Assembly: GCA_964513925.1 (NCBI GenBank)
Contig: CAZENR010000007.1
Coordinates: 1-64,000 of the forward strand
Source of the DNA: DAORHV01 sp964513925
GTDB taxonomy: Bacteria > Patescibacteriota > Gracilibacteria > Peribacterales > Peribacteraceae
DNA length: 64,000 nt
Reading direction: 5' to 3'
Program-made: the position numbers and the translations under genes
In this document: positions 26,499-34,702 of the stretch, one piece after another
How the letters are laid out: each line of letters opens with the position of its first letter
Numbering within the stretch: the first letter of the stretch is position 1
Notes under the pieces: model-generated
What the model was told of the DNA's origin: nothing
Seen by the model: only the letters and a program-made list of their open reading frames with translations
Database searches by the model: none

Positions 26499-28514
26499 AT
26501 GAAACTGGAAGTTTCTACAGGACAGACCAAGGCTCCGTCCGACACAGTTCTTGTGCCGGTCGTACTCGGTGACGGCAAGGACGATCGCGTGTTCCTTTTG
26601 CTGCACACCGAAGGCAAATCCGATGGTACGGATCATCTGCGCCAAGAATGTCTGAACGTATTAAAGCATGGCGTGATGGAGGGAGAAGGCGATGCGTATA
26701 CCCGCCTGGAGAGCGCTCTCAAGGAGTTAAACGGCTTACTGAAGGGCTTTTTGCTGAGCAACGCGGTCAGCGACGTCCACGCCATTGTCGGCGTGCTCGA
26801 GCAAAACGGGAATTTGCACTTGTCGCACATCGGACGCAGCGAGGCATACCTGGTACGCGATGGATCCGCTGCGCAAATTACCGAGTATTCGCGCGGCAAG
26901 CCGCCACAGGCCTTCATGCACATTGTCAGCGGACCGGTGCAGGAGCGTGATCACATTATTCTCAGTACGCAGCGTGTACTGCGCGCAATTACCCCGGCTC
27001 AACTGGCCCAAATCGTTGCGAGAGGAGGGGATGTCGTGAAGGCGATTGCAGCCCAGCTGGAAGCAGAACGCGAGGTAGCATGCGTCGCACATCTTGCCAT
27101 TCATGGACAGGGTGCTGCCGCAACGACGTCCAAAGCTGCTTCCCGTGCAAGAATGCCCGTGCAACGCGAGCGATCTCGCCGCAATGCCACACCCGTCAGT
27201 GCCGTGCTGAGCAAGCTTCGGGGTTTGCCGCTGCCTTCCATTAAGGCTCCGGCCGGTCTGCATGCCGCTGTAAAAGGAAGGGCCAAGCAGGCGCGTTCCC
27301 AGCTCAACTCGCTCGTGAGTAAGTTTGCCGCCGATTTACATGATCCGGCACGCAAGCGCCGCGCGCACCTCTTGCTGCTTGCGGGAGCGGCCGCGGTGTT
27401 CCTGATTGTCTGGATGACTATCCAGCTTTCGCTTTCCAGCCAAAAGAGCCAGAACCGCGGAGAGCTGGCCTCGCTGGTGCAGCAGATCAACGCCGATATC
27501 GCCACTGCCGACAACAGGCAACTTGCCGGAGACACCGACAGCGCAAACGCCATTTTGCAGCGCGCAGAAGATCGCGCCCGCCAAGTCATGAGCAACGAGA
27601 GCGGCCTGTTCCGCAGCGAGGCGCTGGAGCTACTCGACCGCATTAAATCCAAGCGCGAGGAAATGAATAAAGTTGTCCGCGTGGTGCCGCCGCGCGTTAT
27701 GGCGAACCTCAGCGCGAAAAAGGCGGATATTGTCGCACAGGGTTTCATGGGCCTGCCGAACGGCGAGTTCATTGTCTACGACAGGCAGGACTTGTACCGG
27801 GTTTCGCTGAACACCGTCGAGCCCAGCGATCGCATTTCCACGGAAGAACTCCTGCTGGAAGGCGTGGTGTTCCCGCGCTTCCAGAGTCGCGTGTTCCTTA
27901 CGACGGGCAACAGCATCATCGAGCTCATTAACGGTCAGCCGATCACCATGAAGACCGAAGATCCCGCCGGCTGGGTAACCGGCGTGGATATGAAGACATA
28001 CCTGCGCTATCTCTACATCTTGGCCCCGGAGCGCAAACAAATTTACAAGTACGAGCGCCTCTCCAGCCGCTACGGACCGCCTGCGGAGTACAACGTGAAC
28101 GGCGATCTCTCCGGCGCGCTGGATATGACCATCGTCGGTCCCGTATACGTTCTGAAGGACGTGTCGGTAGGCAAGAACCCCGGCGAGCCGGGCACGCGAG
28201 AGGTGCTGAAGCTGCTGCGTGGAGAAAAGCAGCCGTTTGCCATTCGAAACCTGCCGCCAGGTGCTTTGGACGGAGTGACCAAGATCTTCAAATCTTCGAC
28301 AAACGGTAACTTCTACTTCATGGACCCGGACAACCGCCGTGTCGTGGTAACCACCAACGATGGCGACTTGGGTGACTCGCTGTACCTGAAGCAGTTTGTT
28401 CTCGAGTCCGATCAAGTGGGTAAGCTGAAGGATATCTTCGTGGATGATAATGACACCCGCCTGTACGTACTGGATGAGAAGAAGGTGTACGTGATTGATT
28501 TGCAGGCCAACTAA
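26499..28514 (+). CDS. PP2C-like phosphatase domain, single transmembrane helix and extracytoplasmic propeller-like domain
   Basis: The 671-aa protein starts at ATG 26499; the upstream open frame is non-conserved-looking, and TAGCCT lies at 26483-26488. Residues about 10-210 resemble a PPM/PP2C Ser/Thr phosphatase (VVLGDGKDDRVFLLL, then GNLHLSHIGRSEAYLVRDG and RDHIILSTQRVLRAI). However, the usual N-terminal DGxGG motif is not evident, so activity is doubtful. Then comes a basic linker, a transmembrane helix (about 318-340, LLLLAGAAAVFLIVWM), a coiled coil, and a 280-aa C-terminal region of beta repeats (YDRQDLYRVSLN, YVLDEKKVYVIDL) probably outside the membrane. This architecture suggests a trans-envelope sensor. 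The substrate is unknown. Confidence 0.75.
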   Translation: MKLEVSTGQTKAPSDTVLVPVVLGDGKDDRVFLLLHTEGKSDGTDHLRQECLNVLKHGVMEGEGDAYTRLESALKELNGLLKGFLLSNAVSDVHAIVGVLEQNGNLHLSHIGRSEAYLVRDGSAAQITEYSRGKPPQAFMHIVSGPVQERDHIILSTQRVLRAITPAQLAQIVARGGDVVKAIAAQLEAEREVACVAHLAIHGQGAAATTSKAASRARMPVQRERSRRNATPVSAVLSKLRGLPLPSIKAPAGLHAAVKGRAKQARSQLNSLVSKFAADLHDPARKRRAHLLLLAGAAAVFLIVWMTIQLSLSSQKSQNRGELASLVQQINADIATADNRQLAGDTDSANAILQRAEDRARQVMSNESGLFRSEALELLDRIKSKREEMNKVVRVVPPRVMANLSAKKADIVAQGFMGLPNGEFIVYDRQDLYRVSLNTVEPSDRISTEELLLEGVVFPRFQSRVFLTTGNSIIELINGQPITMKTEDPAGWVTGVDMKTYLRYLYILAPERKQIYKYERLSSRYGPPAEYNVNGDLSGALDMTIVGPVYVLKDVSVGKNPGEPGTREVLKLLRGEKQPFAIRNLPPGALDGVTKIFKSSTNGNFYFMDPDNRRVVVTTNDGDLGDSLYLKQFVLESDQVGKLKDIFVDDNDTRLYVLDEKKVYVIDLQAN

Positions 28515-28518
28515 GAAG

Positions 28519-28552
28519 AGATTCCGGGGACTCCCTGGATTCCATGAGTCCA
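28519..28552. repeat. Intergenic GATTCC/GACTCC repeat cluster, copy 2
   Basis: It lies just after the stop of the PP2C-like gene and has units GATTCC, GGGGACTCC, CTGGATTCC and ATGAGTCC. GGACTC and GAGTCC can form a short hairpin, possibly a weak terminator. Confidence 0.6.
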
Positions 28553-28581
28553 AGGCATGCCAGATGCGGTATCCTGCGTGC

Positions 28582-28965
28582 ATGCGAGTCATGATTTTCG
28601 GCACGTTCGACAAGTTTCACCCCGGACACGAGTTTGTGTTGCGGCAGGCGCTTAGCCGAGGGGAAACGATTGTGATCGTTGCCCGCGACGCCAATGTGCA
28701 GCGAATTAAGGGGAAGTTGCCAAAGTACGATGAGCGCGTGCGTTCAGCGGCCATTCGCACCGCGTTCCCCGATGCCACCGTGCGACTGGGCGACGAATCC
28801 GGCGACTTTCTCGCGCCCATTCGCAAGTTTTCTCCCGATATCATTCTGCTGGGGTACGACCAGCAATTGCCGCCGGGGGTACAAGCAAAAGATTTTCCGT
28901 GCGCTGTTGAGCGCCTAGAGGCCTTTGAGCCACAGAAATACAAAAGCAGCTTGCTTGACAACTAA
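28582..28965 (+). CDS. Cytidylyltransferase-family nucleotidyltransferase (RibL/TagD-like)
   Basis: The 127-aa single-domain nucleotidyltransferase has GTFDKFHPGHEFVL (the HxGH motif), a lysine-rich KGKLPKYDER block and the C-terminal DIILLGYDQ and QKYKSSLL motifs. This matches the family of glycerol-3-phosphate cytidylyltransferase and archaeal-type FAD synthetase; the KYKSS ending favours an FAD-synthetase-like member. The substrate is not settled by sequence. TATCCT (28570-28575) ends 6 nt before ATG 28582, indicating a leaderless mRNA. Confidence 0.85.
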   Translation: MRVMIFGTFDKFHPGHEFVLRQALSRGETIVIVARDANVQRIKGKLPKYDERVRSAAIRTAFPDATVRLGDESGDFLAPIRKFSPDIILLGYDQQLPPGVQAKDFPCAVERLEAFEPQKYKSSLLDN

Positions 28966-28985
28966 GGCTTGCAGAAGCCGTTTCC

Positions 28986-29014
28986 TTGCGAATTTTGCGT
29001 GGTTTTGGTACAAT
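28986..29014 (+). promoter_or_regulatory. Promoter of the 29043 gene
   Basis: -35 TTGCGA (28986-28991), 17-nt spacer ending TTTTGG, -10 TACAAT (29009-29014). The 22-nt leader is pyrimidine-rich (CTTTCCCCC). Confidence 0.75.
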
Positions 29015-29042
29015 AGTAGAAATACTTTCCCCCATTCGTTCC

Positions 29043-29459
29043 ATGGCTGCAAAAGCTGCAACGAAGGTTCTGCTTACCAAAGAGGAGCAGGCTCTTCTGA
29101 AGAAGTTGGCGCCCAATGTTCAGGCGCTGTTTAAGGACCGTGTTGAGGCAGAAAGCCTCACCTCTTTCGAGACCGAAGAGGAGCTTGTAGAACGTATGAG
29201 CAAAGCATCGTACGAGCAGTATCCGGAAGTAAAAACGATGATGGAAAAGCTGGTGCAGAGCGGCGATATGACCGATCTGAACTTAGAAAAACTTTCCGAT
29301 GGAGCGCTGGATGTACTGCTATTCACCATTGGTGCCTGCGGTATTTCTGCGTTGATCGAACTTTCGCTGCAAGATTCTGTCGGCAAAGATGATGTTGAGG
29401 CTCTTGCAACCCTTTCCCTGGCCCGTCACCGCGTTCTTACGGTCAATTCTTCCAAGTAG
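29043..29459 (+). CDS. Small acidic helical protein, unknown function
   Basis: The 138-aa product is not recognised. It is mostly helical and rich in Glu, Lys and Leu, with a hydrophobic patch (ALDVLLFTIGACGISALIELSL) that may be a buried helix or a weak membrane segment. The start is set at ATG 29043, downstream of a strong promoter at 28986-29014; the frame upstream of this overlaps the promoter. It precedes another small orphan gene at 29497. Confidence 0.72.
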   Translation: MAAKAATKVLLTKEEQALLKKLAPNVQALFKDRVEAESLTSFETEEELVERMSKASYEQYPEVKTMMEKLVQSGDMTDLNLEKLSDGALDVLLFTIGACGISALIELSLQDSVGKDDVEALATLSLARHRVLTVNSSK

Positions 29460-29496
29460 TCGGGCTTTTCCTTTCATTCGATTCCTCCCCCACAAC

Positions 29497-29865
29497 ATGG
29501 CTCACACCATTGAAGTTCTCCAAGACGCACCGGCAGAAAACCGCAACACCACCAAGAGTTTTTTGAACAAGCACAAAGGAAAGATCCTTCTCGCGCTTGG
29601 CTTGATCGGCGGCACAGCCGGTTTATATGGCTTGGGTAAAGCCGGAATGGCCGGCTCCTTGGTTACTGGCGCCAACAACATCTTCATGAGAAATTCTCCT
29701 GAATGGCTAACGAAAGCCACGCGCCAAGTTTCCAGCGTCGCAGGCACTCGCGTTGTAAGTGCTATCGATCGATTGCGTGGACTTCCTGCAAATGGCGGCT
29801 TCGGCAATCCAGCCGAAATCGTTCGCAAAAATATTGCCGAGGGCAGGCACCCTACCGAAGATTAA
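29497..29865 (+). CDS. Small membrane-anchored hypothetical protein
   Basis: The 122-aa product is not recognised. It has a polar N-terminus, one glycine-rich hydrophobic helix (about residues 30-50, ILLALGLIGGTAGLYGLG) and a basic C-terminal half. ATG 29497 is preceded by a pyrimidine-rich leader (ATTCCTCCCCC). It lies 37 nt after the 29043 gene and just before the terminator at 29879, so the two probably form one transcript. Confidence 0.7.
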   Translation: MAHTIEVLQDAPAENRNTTKSFLNKHKGKILLALGLIGGTAGLYGLGKAGMAGSLVTGANNIFMRNSPEWLTKATRQVSSVAGTRVVSAIDRLRGLPANGGFGNPAEIVRKNIAEGRHPTED

Positions 29866-29878
29866 TTTGCATGACTCA

Positions 29879-29901
29879 CCCCGCCGCTGGCGGGGTTTTT
29901 T
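29879..29901 (+). terminator. Rho-independent terminator
   Basis: CCCCGCC-GCT-GGCGGGG stem followed by six T. It ends the 29043-29865 transcription unit and abuts the recR stop on the other strand. Confidence 0.92.
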
Positions 29902-30496
29902 ATGCGTTTCTGCGCCCGGCCAATGCCTCGCGCAGGGTGATCTGGTCGGCGAATTCAATGTCTGCACCCATAGGCAATCCATGAGCCAGCCGCGTTACCT
30001 TCTGCACAGTTGTGCCCAACTGCTGCTTGATGAATGTTGCGGTGGCCTCGCCTTCCACATCCAAATTTGTAGCAATGATTACCTCATTTACGCTTCCAGA
30101 TGCACAGCGGTCGACCAGCTCGCGCAGCTTTAGCTGCTCCGGCCCCATGCCGTCGATGGGGGACAGCACGCCATGCAGTACGTGATACAGGCCTTTGTAC
30201 CCGGATTTTTCAAAGGCGATGACTTCCAGCGGCTCTTCCACGACCAGAATGGTCGAAGCATCTCGCGATGCATCCATGCATGTCGTGCAACGTTCATCGA
30301 GCGTGATCATTTGGCACTGCCTGCAGTAGCGAATATCGCTCTTCAGTGCCAACAGGGCGTTGCCCAAAGCCTCCGGCGATGCCTTGGATGACCGCAGGAG
30401 GTGGAAGGTCAGTCGTTCGGCAGATTTGGGGCCGATGCCCGGCAGCTTGCTGAATTCCTCCACGGCCTTGCGTATTTGCGGCGGCAATAAACTCAT
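29900..30496 (-). CDS. recR: Recombination protein RecR
   Basis: DNA-binding ring protein of RecF-pathway gap repair. The 198-aa protein has a helix-hairpin-helix (LPGIGPKSAERLTFHLL), a zinc finger (CRQC...CTTC), a TOPRIM domain (ILVVEEPLEVIAFEKSG, with VIIATNLDVEGEAT) and the C-terminal block KVTRLAHGLPMGADIEFAD. ATG 30496 (MSLLPPQI) is supported by TACCAT (30505-30510) ending 8 nt upstream. recF and recO are not in the window. Confidence 0.95.
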   Translation of the reverse strand: MSLLPPQIRKAVEEFSKLPGIGPKSAERLTFHLLRSSKASPEALGNALLALKSDIRYCRQCQMITLDERCTTCMDASRDASTILVVEEPLEVIAFEKSGYKGLYHVLHGVLSPIDGMGPEQLKLRELVDRCASGSVNEVIIATNLDVEGEATATFIKQQLGTTVQKVTRLAHGLPMGADIEFADQITLREALAGRRNA

Positions 30497-30550
30497 GCCG
30501 CTGCATGGTAAGGCCGAATGCAAAAATACACACCCTGAAATCAAGTCGTA

Positions 30551-30991
30551 TTAGTATTCCTTCCCCATGCGCTGCCTACGGTCCATTTCGCGCTCCTTGA
30601 TCTTCTGTCGTTTATCGAGGCGCTTTCGGCCACGGCCGACGCCGAGCAGTACTTTTATAAACCTGCCCGCGCGGATTTCCAGCGGAATGATCGTGGCGCC
30701 TTTTTCTGCGGCGGCTTGCTCTAAGCGCGCGGACTCGGATTTCTTCAGCAGTAACTGCCGATCGCGTCCTGGATCGTAGGCTTCCAATCCGCTTGCGAAT
30801 TTATATGGCGTAATCTTGGCGTGCTTCAGTAGTGGCTTGCCGCCATGGAATGAAACGTACGCACCCGCCAAGCTGGCCTGGCCCAATCGGCAGGACTTTA
30901 CCTCCTGGCCGGAGAGCATCATTCCCGCCTCCACGGTCTCGCCGATGTCATAATCGAACCGCGCCCGACGGTTCTGGGCCACTGTCTTCAT
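30551..30991 (-). CDS. smpB: SsrA-binding protein SmpB
   Basis: Binds tmRNA and places it on stalled ribosomes. The 146-aa protein has the OB-fold N-terminus (NRRARFDYDIGETVEAGMMLSGQEVKSCR), the GGKPLL/HAKITPYKF region, and the basic tail KRLDKRQKIKEREMDRR. TACCAT (30998-31003) ends 6 nt before ATG 30991, so the message should be leaderless. No tmRNA gene was found beside it. Confidence 0.95.
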   Translation of the reverse strand: MKTVAQNRRARFDYDIGETVEAGMMLSGQEVKSCRLGQASLAGAYVSFHGGKPLLKHAKITPYKFASGLEAYDPGRDRQLLLKKSESARLEQAAAEKGATIIPLEIRAGRFIKVLLGVGRGRKRLDKRQKIKEREMDRRQRMGKEY

Positions 30992-31057
30992 GGTGTTATG
31001 GTACAGGGGACGGCTCTTTTCGGCATTAGGACGCCTAAATATTGCATTAGAATCAAT

Positions 31058-31087
31058 TTGACAAGATTGTAGAATGTATTGTATTAT
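31058..31087 (+). promoter_or_regulatory. Strong consensus promoter facing a non-coding region
   Basis: Perfect -35 TTGACA (31058-31063), 18-nt spacer, -10 TATTAT (31082-31087) on the plus strand. No plausible protein gene lies downstream; it points into the structured region 31094-31245. Confidence 0.55.
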
Positions 31088-31093
31088 TCACAT

Positions 31094-31245
31094 TGCCAAC
31101 ACTCAAGATTTCCTCCCCTTCAAGGGAGGGGCATCCTCCTCGTGAGCCATGCAGCAATCTCGTTGGCGTTACGAGGCTCCGCTTCTCTGGGGACTTTCCG
31201 CAAAGATCACTTCGATCGTCTGCAGGGAAGCGGAGCCTCTCTCTT
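31094..31245 (+). ncRNA. Candidate structured small RNA between smpB and pilD
   Basis: Downstream of the TTGACA/TATTAT promoter are a short stem (CCCTT-C-AAGGG) and a long hairpin. The hairpin is a 13-bp perfect inverted repeat, GAGGCTCCGCTTC at 31173-31185 and GAAGCGGAGCCTC at 31227-31239, enclosing a 41-nt loop and followed by TCTCTTT. No conserved ORF is evident. It could be a regulatory RNA, or the hairpin could be a terminator-like or mobile palindromic element. The family is not recognised, and the 5' and 3' ends are guesses. Confidence 0.35.
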
Positions 31246-31249
31246 TGTG

Positions 31250-32002
31250 TTATGCCAAAAGTCCGCGATACCACTCGGCGACACCCAAAAATGTCAGTAG
31301 CGTGCCTGCTGCCAAAAACGGCGCAAAGCCGATGCGCGTGCCGCGCAGCTTTGTCTTTGTGGTGATAAGCAGCAGCAGTACCCACACCGCTCCGCAACCG
31401 TATGCCAATACCAGCATTGCCACTGTAGGCCAGGAACCCAGCCATAGTCCCAGTGCCCCAGCAAGCAACATGTCCCCGCTTCCCACCCATTGCCCCCGAC
31501 TAACAAGCCACTGCCAACCAAACCATGCGGCTCCAATGAGTGCGCCAAGACATGCATCGAGCAATGATCCAAACAACAATGAGGAAACCATGCCGATAAT
31601 CGCTATGCCCAGTGACAGAATGTCGGGTAACTGGCGGTGACGCGCATCGATGAGTGCCGCAATGAACACTAAGTACAGTACGCCTCCGGAAAGAGCTGCC
31701 AGTAACGGCGCATCCGGGAGGCGATGTAATGCCAGCAGGAATATGCCGGCACACGCCAGCTCCACCAGTGGGTACTGCGCAGAAATATGACACTTGCACG
31801 AACGGCATTTGCCGCCCAAGAACACGTAACTGGCAACCGGCACCAAGTCGTACCAATGCAAGGCAGACTTACATGCAGGGCATTTGGATCTGCCGGCGAC
31901 CCATTTTACTTGGCCAAACCGGAAAATCAGCACGTTCCCGAAGCTACCCAACACCGCGCCGATGACGGCGAAGAGCACCACGAGCAACGAAGCGGATTGC
32001 AT
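31250..32002 (-). CDS. pilD: Type IV prepilin peptidase (leader peptidase/N-methyltransferase)
   Basis: Cleaves and methylates type IV prepilins. The 250-aa polytopic membrane protein has the methyltransferase-side zinc motif (CPACKSALHWYDLVP, then CRSCKCHIS), the first catalytic aspartate block FIAALIDARHRQLPD and the second GSGDMLLAGALGL. The start is ATG 32002: TAGCAT (32010-32015) ends 7 nt before it, and the ORF's first ATG (32011) overlaps that box. Its expected substrates are the pilins at 61958-63652. Confidence 0.93.
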   Translation of the reverse strand: MQSASLLVVLFAVIGAVLGSFGNVLIFRFGQVKWVAGRSKCPACKSALHWYDLVPVASYVFLGGKCRSCKCHISAQYPLVELACAGIFLLALHRLPDAPLLAALSGGVLYLVFIAALIDARHRQLPDILSLGIAIIGMVSSLLFGSLLDACLGALIGAAWFGWQWLVSRGQWVGSGDMLLAGALGLWLGSWPTVAMLVLAYGCGAVWVLLLLITTKTKLRGTRIGFAPFLAAGTLLTFLGVAEWYRGLLA

Positions 32003-32043
32003 GGGGACCATGCTACCTCGCCTACATCAAAAATGCATGCTTA

Positions 32044-32856
32044 CTATGCGCCTGCCAACATGCGCTGCAATGCCATGCGGCGCGAGGGGTCTGACAATGC
32101 CATTCCGGCGCAGCCTGCCAGAGCGAGAACCAGTAGCAACTGCTCGCGAGCTCCGGAATTCGTAAGGCGCTTGGCTTTCGGCATCGGCTCGTCGGGTACC
32201 AACTGCGCACCTTCATGCATAATGGTATCGGTTGCAGCCGCGTGCACTTGCGTATCAGCTGCGCGTTCCTGGGGCTGTGCCGAAGAAGATGTTGCAGCCT
32301 CCGCAAGCGCGGCCAAATCTACCGGTGCGGGCCCATCCATTTCCGCGCGCACGGAAGATTCCGTCTGCTCTCGCATCTTACGGGCGTTCTCGGCGCGCTG
32401 TGCAAGCCGCTCAATTTGGCTGACAGGCGCGACGCTGGTGTTTCCGGGGTAGGTAGGTGCCGCTGCGTGCTGGGTTTGCTGGCCCGTGAATGCAGCCAAC
32501 TGCTCCTGTCGCTGAGCCAAACGCTGCGCAGCATGAACCGTGATCTCCGCCTTGGATACAGGCGTAGGCTGCACGGTATTTGCATACTGCTTCATTTGCT
32601 CCGCTACAGTTTGTGCGCGCTGCTCCAGGCGGCGCTGCGTGTCTTCGTCCACTTCCTTATGTGCAGTCGTTACCTGGTCGGCATTTTCGCTGACGGTGGC
32701 GCCCGGTTGCACCAACATGCCGGTGAGCTGCATGCTCCCCAACTGCTCGAAACCGACGTACAAACCGCCGGCAATTGCCATCCCGGCAGTAGCCCCCACC
32801 AATTGGCGGACGGTACTGGATTTCCAGAATGCAGAGATGTTTGTCTTGATGGACAT
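32044..32856 (-). CDS. Membrane-anchored coiled-coil protein, unknown function
   Basis: The 270-aa product is not recognised. It has a hydrophobic segment near the N-terminus (LVGATAGMAIAGGLYVG), a long Gln/Glu/Ala-rich coiled-coil middle containing repeated QRLAQR-type heptads, an Ala/Glu-rich low-complexity part, and a second hydrophobic helix near the C-terminus (LLLVLALAGCAGMAL). ATG 32856 is exactly where transcription from the promoter at 32863-32891 should begin, so it is a leaderless start; ATG 32859 sits too close to the -10. Confidence 0.75.
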   Translation of the reverse strand: MSIKTNISAFWKSSTVRQLVGATAGMAIAGGLYVGFEQLGSMQLTGMLVQPGATVSENADQVTTAHKEVDEDTQRRLEQRAQTVAEQMKQYANTVQPTPVSKAEITVHAAQRLAQRQEQLAAFTGQQTQHAAAPTYPGNTSVAPVSQIERLAQRAENARKMREQTESSVRAEMDGPAPVDLAALAEAATSSSAQPQERAADTQVHAAATDTIMHEGAQLVPDEPMPKAKRLTNSGAREQLLLVLALAGCAGMALSDPSRRMALQRMLAGA

Positions 32857-32862
32857 CATTTC

Positions 32863-32891
32863 ATTGTAGCACAAAGTCGTTTTTCCGACAA
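32863..32891 (-). promoter_or_regulatory. Promoter of the 32856 coiled-coil gene
   Basis: Minus strand: -35 TTGTCG (32886-32891), 17-nt spacer ending CTTTGTGC, -10 TACAAT (32863-32868). It is nearly identical in spacer end to the promoters at 9441 and 17784. Confidence 0.78.
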
Positions 32892-32927
32892 GTATGTGCA
32901 TGCACCCTCGCAGCTATGCTGCTTGCC

Positions 32928-33209
32928 ATGGAGGCACCCGTCATCATTGGCATTGCAGGCGCAACACTGCTGCTTGTTGCCTTTAGCTTGAACCAGACCC
33001 ACGTATGGAAGGATGAGTATTTAATTTATGATTTGTGCAACCTGTTTGGTGGCGCATTGATGGTTTGGTACGCGCTCCTGCTCGCGGCATATCCGTTTGC
33101 AGCCCTGAATGCAGTGTGGGCTTTAGTGTCTTTCCGAGACGTATGTACTGACGCACTGCGAAACAGCCGACGCAGAGACAGGGGATTTTTTCGGAAATGG
33201 ATGCAGTAA
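32928..33209 (+). CDS. Small three-helix membrane protein (CBU_0592-like)
   Basis: The 93-aa protein has three hydrophobic helices and resembles the CBU_0592 family, with LYDLCNLFGGALMVWYAL and YPFAALNAVWALVSFRD as in YxxxNxxGxxLL and PFxxLNxxWxxxS. The function of the family is unknown; it may be a half-size transporter. TATGCT (32915-32920) ends 7 nt before ATG 32928, preferred over an upstream in-frame ATG at 32916 that overlaps the -10. Confidence 0.78.
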   Translation: MEAPVIIGIAGATLLLVAFSLNQTHVWKDEYLIYDLCNLFGGALMVWYALLLAAYPFAALNAVWALVSFRDVCTDALRNSRRRDRGFFRKWMQ

Positions 33210-33214
33210 ACCTT

Positions 33215-33907
33215 TTACTGCGCTTCTTCGTCCGGTTCTGCCGTGAGTGTGCCAGTCTGGAATTCCTCTGAAGAAGACGAGCTATCAGCGATATCCGGAA
33301 CCACAATCGGCTCAACGGTTTCCACTTCTTCTTCGGTAGATTCAGCAGGTGCATCGATCTCCTTTAGCCATTCGAAAGTACTGCCGCTGTCGCCGGGCGT
33401 CGTAAAAACGATCATCCGCACCGCCTGCTCTCCAATTGGCATAAGCTTGAATGGCACACCGGCAGGAATGGCGATGACATGTCCTGCGCGGACTTCTTCG
33501 GATGACCCATCCAGAACGATTTCTGCGCGGCCGCTTAAGATATATGCGACGCGATTTTGATTCGGATACCGGTGCAGCTTCCATCCAGTCGTTACTAAGT
33601 ACAGTTGGGCGCCTGTTTTGGCGCCCGATACGATTGCCTCAGCGTCAAAACCTGCTGGCTGCTCGCGCAATTTCTCCTGGAATATTTTCAAGATATCGAT
33701 CACCTCCGTCTTGTAATCACGTCGCTCGACGGAGGATGAGGAAGAGCTGTGGTTCGAGGACGATGCACTGCCAGCAGATACTGCGCTACCCCGCTCGTCA
33801 TCTGGGGCCTTCTGCCGCGCCGAAGTTCCTCCAAATATTAAGCTCCTGCAACCTGTAAGAACCAGGACAGACAGGCACAGTGTCAGACGAATGCGTCGAG
33901 CGAGCAT
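33215..33907 (-). CDS. Lipoprotein with a cupin domain
   Basis: The 230-aa protein has a signal peptide ending in lipobox LVLTGC (Cys20), a Ser-rich linker (SSSNHSSSSSS), and a single cupin beta-barrel (about 95-180: WKLHRYPNQNRVAYILSGRAEIVLDG, then GHVIAIPAGVPFKLMPIG). An acidic Ser/Glu tail follows. Only one clear histidine (LHRY) is in the first metal motif, so metal binding is uncertain. It follows the SIMPL-domain gene by 4 nt, probably as an operon, although a TACAGT box overlaps that gene's end and could serve this gene separately. Confidence 0.83.
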   Translation of the reverse strand: MLARRIRLTLCLSVLVLTGCRSLIFGGTSARQKAPDDERGSAVSAGSASSSNHSSSSSSVERRDYKTEVIDILKIFQEKLREQPAGFDAEAIVSGAKTGAQLYLVTTGWKLHRYPNQNRVAYILSGRAEIVLDGSSEEVRAGHVIAIPAGVPFKLMPIGEQAVRMIVFTTPGDSGSTFEWLKEIDAPAESTEEEVETVEPIVVPDIADSSSSSEEFQTGTLTAEPDEEAQ

Positions 33908-33911
33908 GTAG

Positions 33912-34661
33912 CTACTGTAGTTCGTAGGTCAGGGTGACTTGCGCGGTAATGTCCTGCTCGCCGCTGGGCACCGGCATGGGGGCCTGTTCGGCCATTCCAT
34001 CTTTCATCATAGCCATATCACTGCGCATCAGCATGGGAGGCTGCGGACTGCCCGAGTACCCCTCGGAGAACCCTTGCAGCTTTCCAAGCGATACACCCAG
34101 GCTGGCTGCAAGCTGAGCGGCTTTCTGCTTTGCTTCCGCAATGGCCATGGTGCGGGCCTTGGCTTGCAACTCGTCCGTATTGTCGAAGGAGAACGTAACG
34201 TCTCCGGCTTGGTTAGCGCCCGCATCTGTGGCGGCGGTGAGCACCGCGCCGACATTCTCTAAATTGCGCACCTTTACTCGCAGTGACTGCCCCGCAGAGT
34301 ATCCGCGCAGCGTCTGCCTGCCATCCGGATAGTCGTAGCTTGGGCTCAGCCAAAAATTCTCAGTAGTGATGTCCTTTTCTTCCACGCCGGCGTTTTTCAC
34401 TGCGGCGATGATGGTGGTCATGTTCTTGCGTACGCCTTCAATTGCTCCTTTGGCAGAGTTTTGACGCTCCACCGTAATGCCGAAGCTGGCATATGCCACG
34501 TCTGGCAATGCGGAAACACGCGCATCCGCAGAAACCGATATGGTCGCCATTGCACGCGAAGTTGCGGCTACATGTTGGCCTGCAACGTAAAACAACCCAC
34601 CGATGACGACGGCGAGCAAGACGGCCCACGTAGCGGGGCGAGTGGTGATGGTGTCGGGCAT
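33912..34661 (-). CDS. SIMPL-domain (DUF541) envelope protein
   Basis: The 249-aa protein has one N-terminal hydrophobic anchor (AVLLAVVIGGLFYVAGQ) and a SIMPL/DUF541 domain: ISVSADARVSALPDVAYASFGI at the start, and ARTMAIAEAKQKAAQLAASLGVSLGKL near the C-terminus. The domain forms periplasmic or surface assemblies in other bacteria; its role is unknown. TACAAT (34669-34674) ends 7 nt before ATG 34661, with TTGCAT 18 nt upstream of it as -35. Confidence 0.88.
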   Translation of the reverse strand: MPDTITTRPATWAVLLAVVIGGLFYVAGQHVAATSRAMATISVSADARVSALPDVAYASFGITVERQNSAKGAIEGVRKNMTTIIAAVKNAGVEEKDITTENFWLSPSYDYPDGRQTLRGYSAGQSLRVKVRNLENVGAVLTAATDAGANQAGDVTFSFDNTDELQAKARTMAIAEAKQKAAQLAASLGVSLGKLQGFSEGYSGSPQPPMLMRSDMAMMKDGMAEQAPMPVPSGEQDITAQVTLTYELQ

Positions 34662-34702
34662 GGATCCAATTGTATCGCTCTGTCGCTGTTACATGCAACA
34701 CG

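Noticed and set aside
30992..31249. tmRNA gene next to smpB
   Set aside because: No tRNA-Ala-like ends, no tag reading frame, and the space is too short for a normal ssrA.
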